Below are positions 13,921-23,282 of a DNA stretch of 64,000 bases, piece by piece. This DNA comes from an uncultured Thioclava sp. (lineage in GTDB: Bacteria; Pseudomonadota; Alphaproteobacteria; Rhodobacterales; Rhodobacteraceae), in assembly GCF_913064665.1 (NCBI RefSeq), contig NZ_CAJYBT010000017.1, forward strand, positions 1 through 64,000. Reading direction: 5' to 3'. How positions within the stretch are numbered: position 1 is the stretch's first letter; every line of letters begins with the position of its first letter. The notes under the pieces are model-generated. The model did no database searches and had not been told where the DNA came from. It worked only from the letters and a program-made list of their open reading frames with translations. Position numbers and translations under genes: made by a program.

Positions 13921-14043
13921 ATGGCCCAACAAATCAAAGCAGTCTTTGCAAGAAACTCCTCGACGCTTTTGCATGACGCCATCGGTGGTGTCGCGCTATG
14001 TGTCAGCTTTCTGATCGCGCTTTATTTGCCCGGGTTGTTGTGA
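13921..14043 (+). CDS. 40-aa single-span membrane peptide, possibly SOS-regulated
   Basis: A short reading frame with a strong GGAG site seven bases before the ATG. The first 20 residues are polar and basic (MAQQIKAVFARNSSTLLHDA). The remaining 20 are one continuous hydrophobic segment ending in LPGLL, so one membrane span reaching the C-terminus is likely. A LexA-type box lies upstream and a strong terminator downstream, making an independent transcription unit. The architecture recalls Caulobacter SidA, a small SOS-induced inner-membrane division inhibitor, but I see no sequence match and the role is unproven. It is too short for most gene finders. Confidence 0.6.
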   Translation: MAQQIKAVFARNSSTLLHDAIGGVALCVSFLIALYLPGLL

Positions 14044-14092
14044 TCCTTCGCTTCGTTCGCCTTTGACGTTACTGCCTCGCGCTTTCTGCTTT

Positions 14093-14195
14093 GCCGCACC
14101 TGTCCCAAACAAACGCGGCCCGCCTGTCCCAAGGTTTTGCCTGTCCGAAAGCGCAAACTTGCCGCCATCCCCTCACCGGGGTGGCGGTTTTTTTT
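14093..14195 (+). ncRNA. possible 3'-UTR-derived small RNA with repeated C-rich motif
   Basis: Downstream of the 40-aa peptide the motif CCTGTCC plus C/G and AA occurs three times (14099, 14123, 14140). The first copy lies in the loop of a GCCGC/GCGGC hairpin, and the block ends in a strong terminator. Rhodobacter is known to make sRNAs with C-rich loop motifs from 3' UTRs of small-protein genes. This assignment is inference. Confidence 0.25.
14162..14195 (+). terminator. intrinsic terminator
   Basis: CCGCCATCCCC pairs with GGGGTGGCGG around a TCAC-type loop, followed by eight T. It ends the transcription unit of the 40-aa peptide and lies 20 bases before the convergent scaffold gene's stop. 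Confidence 0.9.
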
Positions 14196-14215
14196 CATGG
14201 TGAAAGGGGCAGGGG

Positions 14216-14653
14216 TCAGGCCGCGATGGCGCTGTCGAAAGCCGCCAAGGTGGCCTCGGGGGCGAGCAGGATCGAGCCATGCCGATTGGGATATTCGCGT
14301 GCGGCCGTGAGCACTTCGTACTCGCCGAAGGGGGCATCGGGGACCGGGCCGCCTTTGAGCATCGCCGCCAGTTGATCGCGCAGCCGCGCCACCTGATCGC
14401 GTGAACACCCGATGACCTGCGCGCCAAAAATTGCTGCCGAAGCTTGCCCCAAAGCGCAGGCGTGAACCGTCTGACTATAGCCGCTGATCCGCCCGTCCTG
14501 CAGCGTGATCGCGACCTCAACCGTCGAGCCGCAAAGCGGCGCGCGTTTGCGCAGCACAGCGTCGGGATTCGCAAGCGGGTCGGTGCAGGGCATGTCGGCC
14601 GCCAGTGCGAGAATGCGCTGGGAATAGAGTTTGATCAGATCAGCGTCGCTCAT
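14216..14653 (-). CDS. iron-sulfur cluster assembly scaffold protein (NifU_N/SufU-like)
   Basis: A 145-residue protein with the NifU N-terminal/IscU fold pattern. The first conserved cysteine is in [10 protein letters not shown] near residue 41 and the second in [12 protein letters not shown] near residue 66. The usual third cysteine near the C-terminus is not evident, as in the divergent alphaproteobacterial subgroup, so true scaffold activity is uncertain. It is followed convergently by the peptide terminator and is divergent from hisI with a 61-base gap. Confidence 0.75.
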   Translation of the reverse strand: MSDADLIKLYSQRILALAADMPCTDPLANPDAVLRKRAPLCGSTVEVAITLQDGRISGYSQTVHACALGQASAAIFGAQVIGCSRDQVARLRDQLAAMLKGGPVPDAPFGEYEVLTAAREYPNRHGSILLAPEATLAAFDSAIAA

Positions 14654-14714
14654 GGCTTTTCCCTTCGGTCCGTCCGGGGTAAATAGGGTGAGCGCCCCCA
14701 GAAGGAAAGTGTCG

Positions 14715-15077
14715 ATGCCGTTTGATCCCGCCAGCCTGCGCTATGATTCCAACGGGTTGATTCCCGCGATTGCCCAAGACTATCAGACCGGAGAGGTGCT
14801 GATGATGGCTTGGATGAACGCCGAAAGCATTGCGCATACACTTGAGAAAGGTCACGTAACCTATTGGTCCAGATCGCGAAAGTCGCTTTGGGCCAAGGGT
14901 GAAAGCTCGGGCCATGTGCAAAGCCTGCGCGAGATGCGGATTGATTGTGATCGCGATTGTTTGCTGCTGTTGGTCGATCAAATCGGTCCCGCATGCCATA
15001 CCAATCGCCGCTCATGTTTTTATACGGCGCTGCGTGAAGGCGACGAAGTCGAGATCCTGAGCCCCATTGAGGATTAG
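14715..15077 (+). CDS. hisI: phosphoribosyl-AMP cyclohydrolase
   Basis: A 120-residue enzyme for the third step of histidine biosynthesis, opening the purine ring of PR-AMP. Conserved blocks are [14 protein letters not shown], then [19 protein letters not shown]. The metal-binding [11 protein letters not shown] and [11 protein letters not shown] carry the expected Asp and Cys ligands. AAGGA lies before the ATG at 14715; upstream in-frame starts would overlap the divergent promoter. It is a stand-alone HisI without the HisE domain. Convergent with gluQ three bases downstream. Confidence 0.93.
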   Translation: MPFDPASLRYDSNGLIPAIAQDYQTGEVLMMAWMNAESIAHTLEKGHVTYWSRSRKSLWAKGESSGHVQSLREMRIDCDRDCLLLLVDQIGPACHTNRRSCFYTALREGDEVEILSPIED

Positions 15078-15080
15078 CGC

Positions 15081-15917
15081 CTAAAGCCCGACCATCCGGC
15101 GAATGTCGGCGGGGCTGGCCCCATCTTCACGATATTTCGCAATTGCTCTTGCATCGTCACGCTTGGCAAGACGTTTGCCATTTTCGTCACGAATTAACGC
15201 GTGATGACAATAGCTTGGCGTTGGAAGTTGAAGTAGCTTCTGGAGCGTGACGTGGATTTTTGTGGCGTCAAACAGGTCTTCGCCTCGTACGATATGGGTC
15301 ACGCCCTGAGCCGCATCGTCCAGCACCACGGCGAGGTGATACGACGTGCCCATCTCGCGCCGCGCAAGCACCACATCGCCCACATCTTTGCGCATTTGCT
15401 CCGGGGTAATCTGATGCACGCCCGTGCGATCCTTGCAGAGTTCGGTAAAGCTGCACTCTGTTGCCGCGCGCAGCATGTTTAACCTCAGCACGTCATTGGG
15501 TAGGGGTTGACCAGGGCGCGGGGCACCGGACTGGCGGCAGGTACCGGGATAGATCAGCCCATCGGGGCCAAACCCTGCACCTTCTTGCGGGGCATTCGCG
15601 GCCTCTTCAATATCGCGACGGGTGCAGGTGCAGCGATAAAGGAATCCGGTTTTCCAAAGTGTATCAAGGGTTTCTCGGTAGCAGCTAAAGCGGTCGGATT
15701 GGCGCATCACGGGGCCGTCCCACGTGATGCCAAGCCAGTGCAGGTCGTCGTAAATCTGGCGTTCCCAATGCGGTCGCGCCCGGCTTTGGTCAATATCCTC
15801 AATGCGCAGCAGAAACTGACCGCCCGCTTTGCGCGCCATGTTATGGGCCAAAAGCGCGCTATAGGCGTGACCCAGATGAAGTGGCCCGGTGGGCGATGGC
15901 GCGAACCGGGTGATCAT
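15081..15917 (-). CDS. gluQ: glutamyl-Q tRNA(Asp) synthetase
   Basis: A 278-residue truncated glutamyl-tRNA synthetase paralogue that attaches glutamate to queuosine at position 34 of tRNA(Asp). The HIGH-type motif is FAPSPTGPLHLGHAYSA at the N-terminus. Zinc ligands appear as C-x-C (RCTCTRRD near residue 80) and YPGTC near 110. The KMSKS-like motif is RLAKRDDARAI near the C-terminus. There is no anticodon-binding domain, as expected. I chose the ATG at 15917, giving the family N-terminus and starting one base after the trmFO stop, which implies translational coupling. Confidence 0.92.
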   Translation of the reverse strand: MITRFAPSPTGPLHLGHAYSALLAHNMARKAGGQFLLRIEDIDQSRARPHWERQIYDDLHWLGITWDGPVMRQSDRFSCYRETLDTLWKTGFLYRCTCTRRDIEEAANAPQEGAGFGPDGLIYPGTCRQSGAPRPGQPLPNDVLRLNMLRAATECSFTELCKDRTGVHQITPEQMRKDVGDVVLARREMGTSYHLAVVLDDAAQGVTHIVRGEDLFDATKIHVTLQKLLQLPTPSYCHHALIRDENGKRLAKRDDARAIAKYREDGASPADIRRMVGL

Positions 15918-15918
15918 C

Positions 15919-17277
15919 TTAGGTTTGGCTTTCAAGCCATTGATTAAACGTCTCTTTCGCGCGATCTGTATAGGCTTTGTAACGGTCCTTGCGCCCACGC
16001 CGTCCGCCTTTGGCGTCAATTGGCGGGAAAAGCCCAAAATTGACATTCATCGGCTGAAAAGTCTTGGCTTCGGCACCGCCAGTGATGTGGGTGACAAGCG
16101 CGCCCATCGCGGTGTCGGGGCCGGGTGGTGGCAATGCGCGCCCCTGAAGTTCAGCCGCCGCCATCCTCCCCGCCAGCAGCCCCATTGCGGTGCTTTCGAC
16201 ATAGCCCTCAACCCCGGTGATCTGCCCAGCAAAGCGCAGATGCGGGTGCGATTTCAGTCGCATCTGGGCATCCAGCAGCGTCGGGGAGTTGATGAACGTA
16301 TTGCGGTGAATGCCGCCAAGGCGCGCGAACTTGGCATCCTGAAGGCCGGGAATCATTCGGAAAACAGAGGCTTGCGCACCATATTTCATCTTGGTCTGAA
16401 AACCGACGATATTATAAAGCGTGCCAAGCGCGTTGTCGCGGCGCAGTTGCACCACAGCGTAGGGCTTGTTCTGCGGGTCGTGATCATTGGTCAGACCGAC
16501 GGGCTTCATCGGGCCAAAGCGCAGTGTTTCGCGCCCGCGTTCGGCCATGACCTCAATCGGGAGGCAGCCGTCAAAATAGGGTGTGGGCTTGTCACCTGAA
16601 CCCGCTTCGCCCTCGTGAAACTCGGTCTTTTCTGCGGCCATGAGCGCGTCGATGAACGCCTCATACTGATCATGCGTCATCGGGCAGTTGATATAGGCAG
16701 TGCGCTCTTCTTCGGTCTCGCCCTTGTCATAGCGCGACTGCCGCCAAGCGATGGACATATCGATGCTTTCGGCATAGACGATCGGCGCGATGGCATCGAA
16801 AAAGGCCAGCCTGTCCTGCCCGGAAGCGGCCCCAATCGCGGTCCCCAAGGCCGGAGACGTCAGCGGACCGGTCGCAAAGATCCAGTTGCCACTTGAAGGA
16901 AGACTTGTAACCTCTTCTTCAACAAAGGAAATGTTTTCATGCGCGCGCAGGCGATCTGTCACGGCTTGCGAAAATGCATCACGGTCCACCGCCAATGCTC
17001 CGCCCGCCGGCAAGCGATGCTGGCGTGCCATTTCCATGATCAAACCACCCGCCGCGCTCATTTCCCAATGAAGCTGGCCGACCGCGTTTTGCTGATCGTC
17101 ATCAGAACGAAACGAATTCGAGCAGACCATTTCAGCGAAATTTCCGCTTTGATGGGCAAAGGTTTCGACCTTGGGGCGCATCTCGTGCAGCACGACATGC
17201 ACGCCTGCATTGGCCGCCTGCCAGGCTGCTTCTGATCCGGCCATTCCGCCGCCGACAATGTGAAGTTCTTGGGTCAT
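15919..17277 (-). CDS. trmFO: tRNA (uracil-5-)-methyltransferase TrmFO, folate-dependent
   Basis: A 452-residue flavoprotein that makes T54 in tRNA using methylenetetrahydrofolate. The FAD motif [19 protein letters not shown] is at the N-terminus, followed by HEMRPK. The conserved CSNSFRSDD region is near residue 53, and [12 protein letters not shown] near residue 325 is a family signature. The start at 17277 places the FAD motif four residues in. The gene reads directly into gluQ, a second tRNA-modification gene. Confidence 0.93.
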   Translation of the reverse strand: MTQELHIVGGGMAGSEAAWQAANAGVHVVLHEMRPKVETFAHQSGNFAEMVCSNSFRSDDDQQNAVGQLHWEMSAAGGLIMEMARQHRLPAGGALAVDRDAFSQAVTDRLRAHENISFVEEEVTSLPSSGNWIFATGPLTSPALGTAIGAASGQDRLAFFDAIAPIVYAESIDMSIAWRQSRYDKGETEEERTAYINCPMTHDQYEAFIDALMAAEKTEFHEGEAGSGDKPTPYFDGCLPIEVMAERGRETLRFGPMKPVGLTNDHDPQNKPYAVVQLRRDNALGTLYNIVGFQTKMKYGAQASVFRMIPGLQDAKFARLGGIHRNTFINSPTLLDAQMRLKSHPHLRFAGQITGVEGYVESTAMGLLAGRMAAAELQGRALPPPGPDTAMGALVTHITGGAEAKTFQPMNVNFGLFPPIDAKGGRRGRKDRYKAYTDRAKETFNQWLESQT

Positions 17278-17297
17278 GATCCGCCTAATATAAGCGA

Positions 17298-17326
17298 AAA
17301 GCTGCGCTTGCAATCAGCGCAGCTTT
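17298..17326 (-). terminator. hairpin terminator after the outer-membrane protein gene
   Basis: A perfect 10-bp stem (AAAGCTGCGC/GCGCAGCTTT) with a 9-base loop. On the minus strand TTTTC follows, a weak T-run. It lies between the outer-membrane protein stop and the trmFO start. Confidence 0.5.
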
Positions 17327-17356
17327 CCAGAGTATTCCTGTCTTGCCAACGCAGCC

Positions 17357-18067
17357 TTATAGGCCGGGCAGCAAATCCTGTAGTCCGCGTTGCGAGAAGC
17401 TGGTGCCTTGTCCGGCCCCAAACGTCGCGCGCAAACCGAGACCGATGTAGCCCTTAGCATCGGCGCCTTGCGCATCAACGCGCCCGACTTCGCCGTAAAC
17501 ACTGTAGCTTGACGCCAGCTTGTAATCCGCAGTCACGCCGATCCGGTTGTAGTCATCGCCGCGTCCGTTGAACGCATCTAGACGCCCGCCCAGCGAAAAG
17601 CGATCGTTGAGGGCATAGCTGCCACTCAGACCCAGCGCGGTGCCGTCCGAACCGCTTTCGGTGTGCCACACATAGCCTTCCAGATCGATCATGTTGAGCT
17701 TTTGGCTAGCCTCAAGACCGTAGAAATCGACATTCTGGCTGTTCAGACGATCACGCCCGACAAAGGCGCCAAGGGCGGTGCCTTGCATCGGGTGATAGAC
17801 CCCGTGCAGCGCGAACATGCCGCCATCCCAATTTGTCCCGCCAAAACGGTTCAGCGCCATATCGCCCTGCACGCTAAACGCGGGCGAGAAGGCGACCTCG
17901 AGCGAGCCGAAGGCCGAAAGTTTATTGGCGTCGCTCGCCGAACCGGTCAGGTTCGAATAGCTCACCCCGACTTGCGCGCCGCTCACTTCGGCAGCTTGCG
18001 CGATAGGCGCGTTCAGCGCCGTGCTTGCGGCCAACGCAGCGACCGCTCCGAAAATCCACTGTTTCAT
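17357..18067 (-). CDS. probable outer-membrane beta-barrel protein
   Basis: About 236 residues with an N-terminal signal peptide (MKQWIFGAVAALAASTALNA, cleavage probably after the AQA that follows). The mature part alternates polar and hydrophobic residues with many Gly, Ser and aromatic residues, as in transmembrane beta-strands. Examples are GVSYSNLTGSAS, LGGRLDAFNGRG and IGLGLRATFG near the end. The start at 18067 has GAGG eight bases upstream. I do not recognise a named porin family; length fits an 8- to 10-strand barrel. It lies 49 bases after the gyrA stop on the same strand. Confidence 0.65.
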   Translation of the reverse strand: MKQWIFGAVAALAASTALNAPIAQAAEVSGAQVGVSYSNLTGSASDANKLSAFGSLEVAFSPAFSVQGDMALNRFGGTNWDGGMFALHGVYHPMQGTALGAFVGRDRLNSQNVDFYGLEASQKLNMIDLEGYVWHTESGSDGTALGLSGSYALNDRFSLGGRLDAFNGRGDDYNRIGVTADYKLASSYSVYGEVGRVDAQGADAKGYIGLGLRATFGAGQGTSFSQRGLQDLLPGL

Positions 18068-18088
18068 GTTCTGCCTCATCGGTAATGC

Positions 18089-18109
18089 CCGGGCGTGTTC
18101 TCCGCCCGG
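18089..18109 (-). terminator. hairpin between gyrA and the outer-membrane protein gene
   Basis: A 7-bp GC-rich stem (CCGGGCG/CGCCCGG) with a 7-base loop, eight bases past the gyrA stop. No T-run follows, so it may only attenuate read-through. Confidence 0.3.
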
Positions 18110-18116
18110 TGCGGGT

Positions 18117-20891
18117 TTAGCTTTCTGCTGTCTCATCGCCAGCTTGTTCGGTGAGTCCTTCGACCTCTTCAGCGTCATCGCCTTGATCGGCAATGCGCGC
18201 GACCGAGACGACCTCTTCACCCTTGGCGGTGTTGAAGACGCGCACACCGCCTGCCGAGCGCGAGCGGAACGAGATGTCCTGCACCGGGCAGCGGATCGAT
18301 TGGCCCGTCGAGGTGGCAAGCATGATCTGATCGCTCATCTCGACCGGGAACGACGCCACCAGCAGACCGCCGCGCATCGCCTTGTCAATCGCGCCCACAC
18401 CTTGACCACCACGCCCACGCAGCGGGTAGCCGTGGCTGGAGCTGATCTTGCCCGAGCCCTGCGCCGTGATCGTCAGGATCAGATCCTCGGCAGCGGCCAT
18501 TTCGTTGTAGCGTTCGGGCGACAACTGTCCTTCGGCCACGCCGTCTTCATCCTCATCATCAGAGGACTCATCCTCGGTCACACCCGCCATCAAGCGGCGC
18601 TGCTTGAGATAAGCGGCGCGTTCCTCGGATGTGGCCTCGAAGTGGCGGATCACCGACATCGACACGACCTCATCGTCCGGGCGCAGACGAATGCCGCGCA
18701 CACCGACCGAATTGCGCGAGTTGAACACCCGCACATCGGGCACCGCAAAGCGGATCGCACGGCCCCCGGCGGTGAACAGCATCACGTCGTCATCCTCGGA
18801 ACAAATGCGCGCATTGATCAGGCGCACACCCTCATCCTCGAACTTCATCGCGATCTTGCCGTTGCGCATAACATTTGTGAAGTCTGACAATCGGTTACGG
18901 CGCACAGTTCCAGCAGATGTCGCGAATACGATCTGCAGATCGTCCCAGTCTTCCTCGGCGCGATCCACCGGCATGATCGCGGCAATCGAGACACCCGTCG
19001 GGATCGGCAGGATGTTCACAATCGCCTTGCCCTTGGACTGACGCGAGCCCAGCGGCAACTGCCAGCATTTCATCTTGTAGACCATGCCTTCGGTCGTGAA
19101 GAACAAGAGCGGCGTGTGGGTGTTGGCGACGAACAGCGTGGTGACCGTGTCGTCCTCTTTCAGCGAGCCACCCGACAGCCCCTTGCCGCCGCGCTTCTGC
19201 GTGCGGAAATCGGCCAAGGTGGTGCGTTTGATATAGCCACCTTGAGTGATCGTGACGACCATATCTTCGCGTTCGATCAGGTCTTCGTCATCCAGATCGC
19301 CCGCCCAGTCGATGATCTCGGTGCGGCGCGGCACGGCGAATTGCTCTTTCACTTCGCGCAGCTCATCAGCAATGATCGCCATGATCCGGTCGCGCGAGGC
19401 GAGGATGGCGAGGAAGTCGCGGATCTTGCCCGCCAATTCGGCCAGCTCGTCGGTGACTTCCTTAACGCCAATCTGGGTCAGGCGCTGCAGGCGCAATTCC
19501 AGAATTGCGCGCGCCTGTGCCTCGGAGAGGTTATAGGTGCCATCATCGTTCACCGGATGCAGCGGATCGTCGATCAGCTTGAGATATTCAAGGATCTCAT
19601 GGGCCGGCCAGCGCCGCGTCATCAGCTTTTCGCGCGCCTCAGCAGCGTCAGCCGAGGCGCGGATCGTGGCCACCACCTCATCGACATTGCTGACAGCGGC
19701 TGCGAGGCCACACAGAATATGGCTGCGTTCGCGCGCTTTGCGCAGTTCGAACGCAGTGCGACGTGCGACAACTTCCTCGCGGAAGGTGATGAAATAGCTC
19801 AAGAATTGGCGAAGCGTCAGCTGTTCTGGCTTGCCGCCATTCAGCGCCAGCATGTTACAGCCAAACGAGGTTTGCATCTGCGTAAACCGATGCAGCTGGT
19901 TGAGCACGACATCGGGCGTCGCATCGCGTTTCAGCTCGATCACGACGCGCACGCCAACCCGGTCGGATTCATCGGCGATGTTGGAAATGCCCTCAAGGCG
20001 CTTGTCGCGCACCAGTTCGGCCATTTTCTCGATCATCGAGGCTTTGTTCACCTGATAGGGCACTTCGTCGATGATGATCGCAAAGCGGTCCTTACGGATC
20101 TCCTCGATATGGGTTTTGGCGCGAATGATGACCGAGCCGCGCCCCTCAAGATAGGCTTTGCGTGCACCGCCCCGACCCATGATAAGCGCACCCGTCGGAA
20201 AGTCAGGCGCGGGCACGATCGCCATGATCGCCTCATCCGACATGTCGGGATTGTCGATCAGCGCCAGCGTGGCGTCGCAAATCTCGCCCAGGTTATGGGG
20301 CGGGATATTGGTGGCCATACCGACCGCAATACCGCCCGCACCATTGACGAGCATATTTGGATAGCGCGCGGGCAGAACCGAGGGTTCACGGTCCTTGCCA
20401 TCATAGTTGTCCTGAAAATCGACCGTATCTTTTTCGATATCGGCCAGCAGGGCGCTCGCAGGCTTGTCCATGCGCACTTCGGTGTAACGCATCGCGGCGG
20501 CGTTATCGCCATCCATCGAGCCGAAGTTACCCTGACCATCCAGAAGCGGCAGCGACATCGAAAACGGCTGCGCCATCCGCACCAGCGCGTCATAGATAGC
20601 CGCATCGCCATGCGGGTGATATTTACCCATCACATCGCCCACCGGACGCGCCGATTTGCGATAGGATTTGTCATGCGTGTTGCCGGTCTCGTGCATCGCA
20701 TACAGAATGCGCCGGTGAACCGGTTTCAAACCGTCGCGCAGATCGGGGATCGCCCGGCTCACGATCACGCTCATCGCGTAATCGAGATAGGCGGTCTTCA
20801 TTTCTTGTGCGATGGAAACGGTCGGGCCGAGATAGGCGGGCCGTGCAGGACCCTCTTCTTCGATTTCCGGCGGATCAGGAGTGTCAGTCAC
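18117..20891 (-). CDS. gyrA: DNA gyrase subunit A
   Basis: A 924-residue subunit of the type II topoisomerase that introduces negative supercoils. The N-terminal DHRILY-type block is at [15 protein letters not shown]. The quinolone-resistance region is [12 protein letters not shown], with Ala97 at the position equal to E. coli Ser83. Catalytic Tyr136 is in AAAMRYTE. The C-terminal wheel contains a GyrA-box variant QKRGGKG. An acidic linker near residue 815 (DEDEDGV) and an acidic tail are present. The start is GTG with GAGG eight bases upstream. Transcribed alone or with the following outer-membrane protein gene. Confidence 0.97.
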   Translation of the reverse strand: MTDTPDPPEIEEEGPARPAYLGPTVSIAQEMKTAYLDYAMSVIVSRAIPDLRDGLKPVHRRILYAMHETGNTHDKSYRKSARPVGDVMGKYHPHGDAAIYDALVRMAQPFSMSLPLLDGQGNFGSMDGDNAAAMRYTEVRMDKPASALLADIEKDTVDFQDNYDGKDREPSVLPARYPNMLVNGAGGIAVGMATNIPPHNLGEICDATLALIDNPDMSDEAIMAIVPAPDFPTGALIMGRGGARKAYLEGRGSVIIRAKTHIEEIRKDRFAIIIDEVPYQVNKASMIEKMAELVRDKRLEGISNIADESDRVGVRVVIELKRDATPDVVLNQLHRFTQMQTSFGCNMLALNGGKPEQLTLRQFLSYFITFREEVVARRTAFELRKARERSHILCGLAAAVSNVDEVVATIRASADAAEAREKLMTRRWPAHEILEYLKLIDDPLHPVNDDGTYNLSEAQARAILELRLQRLTQIGVKEVTDELAELAGKIRDFLAILASRDRIMAIIADELREVKEQFAVPRRTEIIDWAGDLDDEDLIEREDMVVTITQGGYIKRTTLADFRTQKRGGKGLSGGSLKEDDTVTTLFVANTHTPLLFFTTEGMVYKMKCWQLPLGSRQSKGKAIVNILPIPTGVSIAAIMPVDRAEEDWDDLQIVFATSAGTVRRNRLSDFTNVMRNGKIAMKFEDEGVRLINARICSEDDDVMLFTAGGRAIRFAVPDVRVFNSRNSVGVRGIRLRPDDEVVSMSVIRHFEATSEERAAYLKQRRLMAGVTEDESSDDEDEDGVAEGQLSPERYNEMAAAEDLILTITAQGSGKISSSHGYPLRGRGGQGVGAIDKAMRGGLLVASFPVEMSDQIMLATSTGQSIRCPVQDISFRSRSAGGVRVFNTAKGEEVVSVARIADQGDDAEEVEGLTEQAGDETAES

Positions 20892-20999
20892 GCGCGCCTC
20901 GATGCTCTAGATATTGTTGTAACAGGTTATAGTCCCCCCAAGCGGCGGGCGCAATCGCCAAGGGCGACAGCAGTGCGTCTGTGGGCGGTTTTGGGACGC

Positions 21000-21070
21000 T
21001 CCGCGGGGAGTATTTATGGCCAGATGAAAAGAGGGCGGTGTTTCATCTAGCTCCAAATACTCCCGCCGGA
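21000..21070. repeat. REP-like intergenic palindrome
   Basis: Outer arms TCCGCGGGGAGTATTT and AAATACTCCCGCCGGA are near-perfect inverted repeats, with an inner GATGAAA/TTTCATC pair. Sequences of this form are, from memory, common between genes in Rhodobacteraceae. I see only this copy in the window. Confidence 0.6.
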
Positions 21071-21087
21071 GGCATCTGGCGTTACTT

Positions 21088-21573
21088 TCAGGCGCTGCGG
21101 CGCGCCTTGAGAAACGCCCAAAGCCAAATTCCCGCTAGCACCAGTGAGCCGATCGCATTCAGGTTCGCCATGGTGATGCCAAACATCTCCCACGGAATCT
21201 CATCGCAACGCACCAAGGGCGCGGCGTTGATCTGGGCCATCAGATCAGCCGCAGAGATTGTGCTGTTCACGGCGCCTGATGTGCAATCGGTGGGGCCTGC
21301 GAAGATATGGCGCTCGACTCCAGAGTGGTAAAACCCAAGCCCAGAAGTGGTCAGGGCCGCGAGCATGCCAAACAGGGCCGTCCACGAGGGCAGGCGGAAG
21401 GCCAAGATCGCCAGCCCGATCAGAATCGCCGCCAGATGTGGCCAGCGCTGCCAGATACACAAATGACAGGGCGCATAGCCCATCGCCTGAAATATCAGCG
21501 CGCCGGCCAGAACGAAGGCCGAGCCAGCGGCGGCGTATCCAATCAACATGCGCGGCGAGAAGGGATCTCTCAT
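21088..21573 (-). CDS. dsbB: disulfide bond formation protein B family
   Basis: A 161-residue inner-membrane protein with four probable spans. The first redox pair is C-H-L-C in YAPCHLCIWQRWP near residue 35, followed by the conserved Gln-Arg. A second periplasmic cysteine pair is at DCTSG and RCDEIP (about residues 110 and 138). DsbB reoxidises DsbA using quinone. Start and upstream stop overlap (TGATG), so it is coupled to the yqaA-like gene. Confidence 0.85.
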   Translation of the reverse strand: MRDPFSPRMLIGYAAAGSAFVLAGALIFQAMGYAPCHLCIWQRWPHLAAILIGLAILAFRLPSWTALFGMLAALTTSGLGFYHSGVERHIFAGPTDCTSGAVNSTISAADLMAQINAAPLVRCDEIPWEMFGITMANLNAIGSLVLAGIWLWAFLKARRSA

Positions 21574-22151
21574 CAGATATACTTCAACAGGTAAAAGCCG
21601 CCGATCAAGAGTACGACGAACAGGGTGAACAGAAGGCCGAGCCAGCGCTCGATGAAGGTCTTAATTGGCGCGCCGAATTTCCAAAGCAAACCTGCGAGGA
21701 TGAAAAAGCGCAGCGAGCGTGCCAGCACCGACACACCCAGAAAGAGCGGCGGGGACAAGTGCGTTGCCCCTGAAAAGATCGTGATAACCTTGTAGGGGAA
21801 GGGGGTGACGCCCGCGATCAGCACCGCCCAGCCGCCCATCTCGTTAAACCGCAGGGCCAGTTCGTCAAAACTTTGCGCCTTGCCGTAAAACTGCAAGATC
21901 GGCTGGCCGATCACATCCATGAACCCATAGCCGATCAGATAGCCAAGGCAGCCCCCCGCGACTGAGCCCGCCGTCGCCACCAGGGCGATTTTCCAAGCCC
22001 GCCACGGGGTTGCAAGGATCATTGGGATCATCAGCACATCGGGGGGAATCGGAAAGACCGAGGCCTCGACAAAGGCGGTGATGGCGAGAAACCACATTGC
22101 TTTGGGATGGCTCGCCTTGGCCATCGTCCAGTCATAGATGCGCCGGATCAT
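21573..22151 (-). CDS. YqaA/DedA-like membrane protein
   Basis: A 192-residue membrane protein of the SNARE-associated/DedA superfamily, nearest the short YqaA branch. It has EASVFPIPPDVLMIPM near residue 30, GGCLGYLIGY in the second span, and the conserved GVTPFPYKVITIFSGA region near residue 118. Members are thought to act in lipid scrambling or membrane homeostasis. The start at 22151 is preferred over an upstream extension rich in charged residues. First gene of a two-gene unit with dsbB. Confidence 0.8.
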   Translation of the reverse strand: MIRRIYDWTMAKASHPKAMWFLAITAFVEASVFPIPPDVLMIPMILATPWRAWKIALVATAGSVAGGCLGYLIGYGFMDVIGQPILQFYGKAQSFDELALRFNEMGGWAVLIAGVTPFPYKVITIFSGATHLSPPLFLGVSVLARSLRFFILAGLLWKFGAPIKTFIERWLGLLFTLFVVLLIGGFYLLKYI

Positions 22152-22285
22152 CAGATTTTGGCCTCGGTTGTCGCTGTCTGCCCGCTTCGTGCCTGCGCGC
22201 GCGCGCAAGGTCAAGCGCAGCAGTGCTGTTCACTCGCACACGATCACGCTAATCTCACACAAAAGTGGGATGGGAGATCGCAGCA

Positions 22286-23149
22286 ATGCAATGGCGAGGG
22301 CGGCGGGGCAGCCGCAATATCGAAGATCGGCGCACGCAATCGCGGATGTCGGGTGGCAAGACGATGCGGCTTGGCGGGGGCGGACTGGGCGTATTGGCCA
22401 TCGTTGTTGTGGGCTATTTCCTTGGGGTCGATCTGACGCCCTTGCTGGAGGGTGGGCCGCAAGGCAGCGTCACGCAGCAAAGCGGTCCTCTGAGCGAGCG
22501 CGAGAAGTCGATGGGCGATTTTGTCTCGGTCACTCTGGCCGATACTGAAGATGTCTGGCAGGGGATATTTAAGCAGCAACTGGGCAAGACCTATCACCCG
22601 GTGACGCTTGTGCTTTTCAGCGGTGTGACGCGTTCGGCCTGTGGCAATGCCAGCGGGGCAACGGGGCCGTTTTATTGTCCGGGCGACAAGCGCGTCTACC
22701 TTGATACCGCGTTTTTTGACACGCTCAGCCAACAGCTGGGCGCCAAAGGCGATTTCGCCGCTGCTTATGTCGTGGCCCATGAGGTCGCTCATCATGTTCA
22801 GGACGAGTTGGGAATTTTAAGCAAGGTTAATGAGTTGCGCGCGCAAGGCTCTGAGGCGCAATCCAACGCGCTTTCCGTGCGCATCGAATTGCAGGCTGAT
22901 TGTTTCGCCGGAATATGGGCGCGCGCGGCGCAAGATCAGATCGGTGCGGTCGAGCCGGGTGACATCGCCGAGGCGATGAACGCTGCCGCGCGCATTGGTG
23001 ACGACACGTTGCAACGCGAGGCGGGCAGGGTGCCCATGCCCGACAGTTTCACCCATGGGTCCTCAGTTCAGCGCCAGCGTTGGTTCCAAAGCGGCTATCG
23101 CAGCGGCGATCTGCGCCAGTGCGACACATTTTCTGTGCGAAACCTGTGA
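22286..23149 (+). CDS. YpfJ-type neutral zinc metallopeptidase
   Basis: About 287 residues. The N-terminus MQWRGRRGSRNIEDRR is characteristic of the YpfJ family (PF04228). A single membrane span follows (LGVLAIVVVGYFLGV). The zinc motif HEVAHHVQD is near residue 165 and a downstream glutamate sits in IELQADCFAG. The end has the conserved HGSSVQRQRWFQSGY. The protein is anchored with its protease domain probably periplasmic; substrate unknown. The start has GGGAG nine bases upstream. Confidence 0.85.
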   Translation: MQWRGRRGSRNIEDRRTQSRMSGGKTMRLGGGGLGVLAIVVVGYFLGVDLTPLLEGGPQGSVTQQSGPLSEREKSMGDFVSVTLADTEDVWQGIFKQQLGKTYHPVTLVLFSGVTRSACGNASGATGPFYCPGDKRVYLDTAFFDTLSQQLGAKGDFAAAYVVAHEVAHHVQDELGILSKVNELRAQGSEAQSNALSVRIELQADCFAGIWARAAQDQIGAVEPGDIAEAMNAAARIGDDTLQREAGRVPMPDSFTHGSSVQRQRWFQSGYRSGDLRQCDTFSVRNL

Positions 23150-23198
23150 TCCAGACGCTTGTCATGGCCGCGCGGTTTCGCTAGAGGAAGCGAACTGG

Positions 23199-23282
23199 GC
23201 CCGAGTGGCGGAATGGTAGACGCAGCGGATTCAAAATCCGCCGATGCAAATCGTGCGAGTTCGAGTCTCGCCTCGGGCACCA
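23199..23282 (+). tRNA. tRNA-Leu (anticodon CAA)
   Basis: Acceptor stem GCCCGAG pairs with CTCGGGC, followed by A and an encoded CCA. The anticodon stem GCGGA/TCCGC closes the loop TTCAAAA, giving CAA. A long variable arm precedes the T arm containing GTTCGAGTC. At 84 bases it is a class II leucine tRNA reading UUG. Confidence 0.95.
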
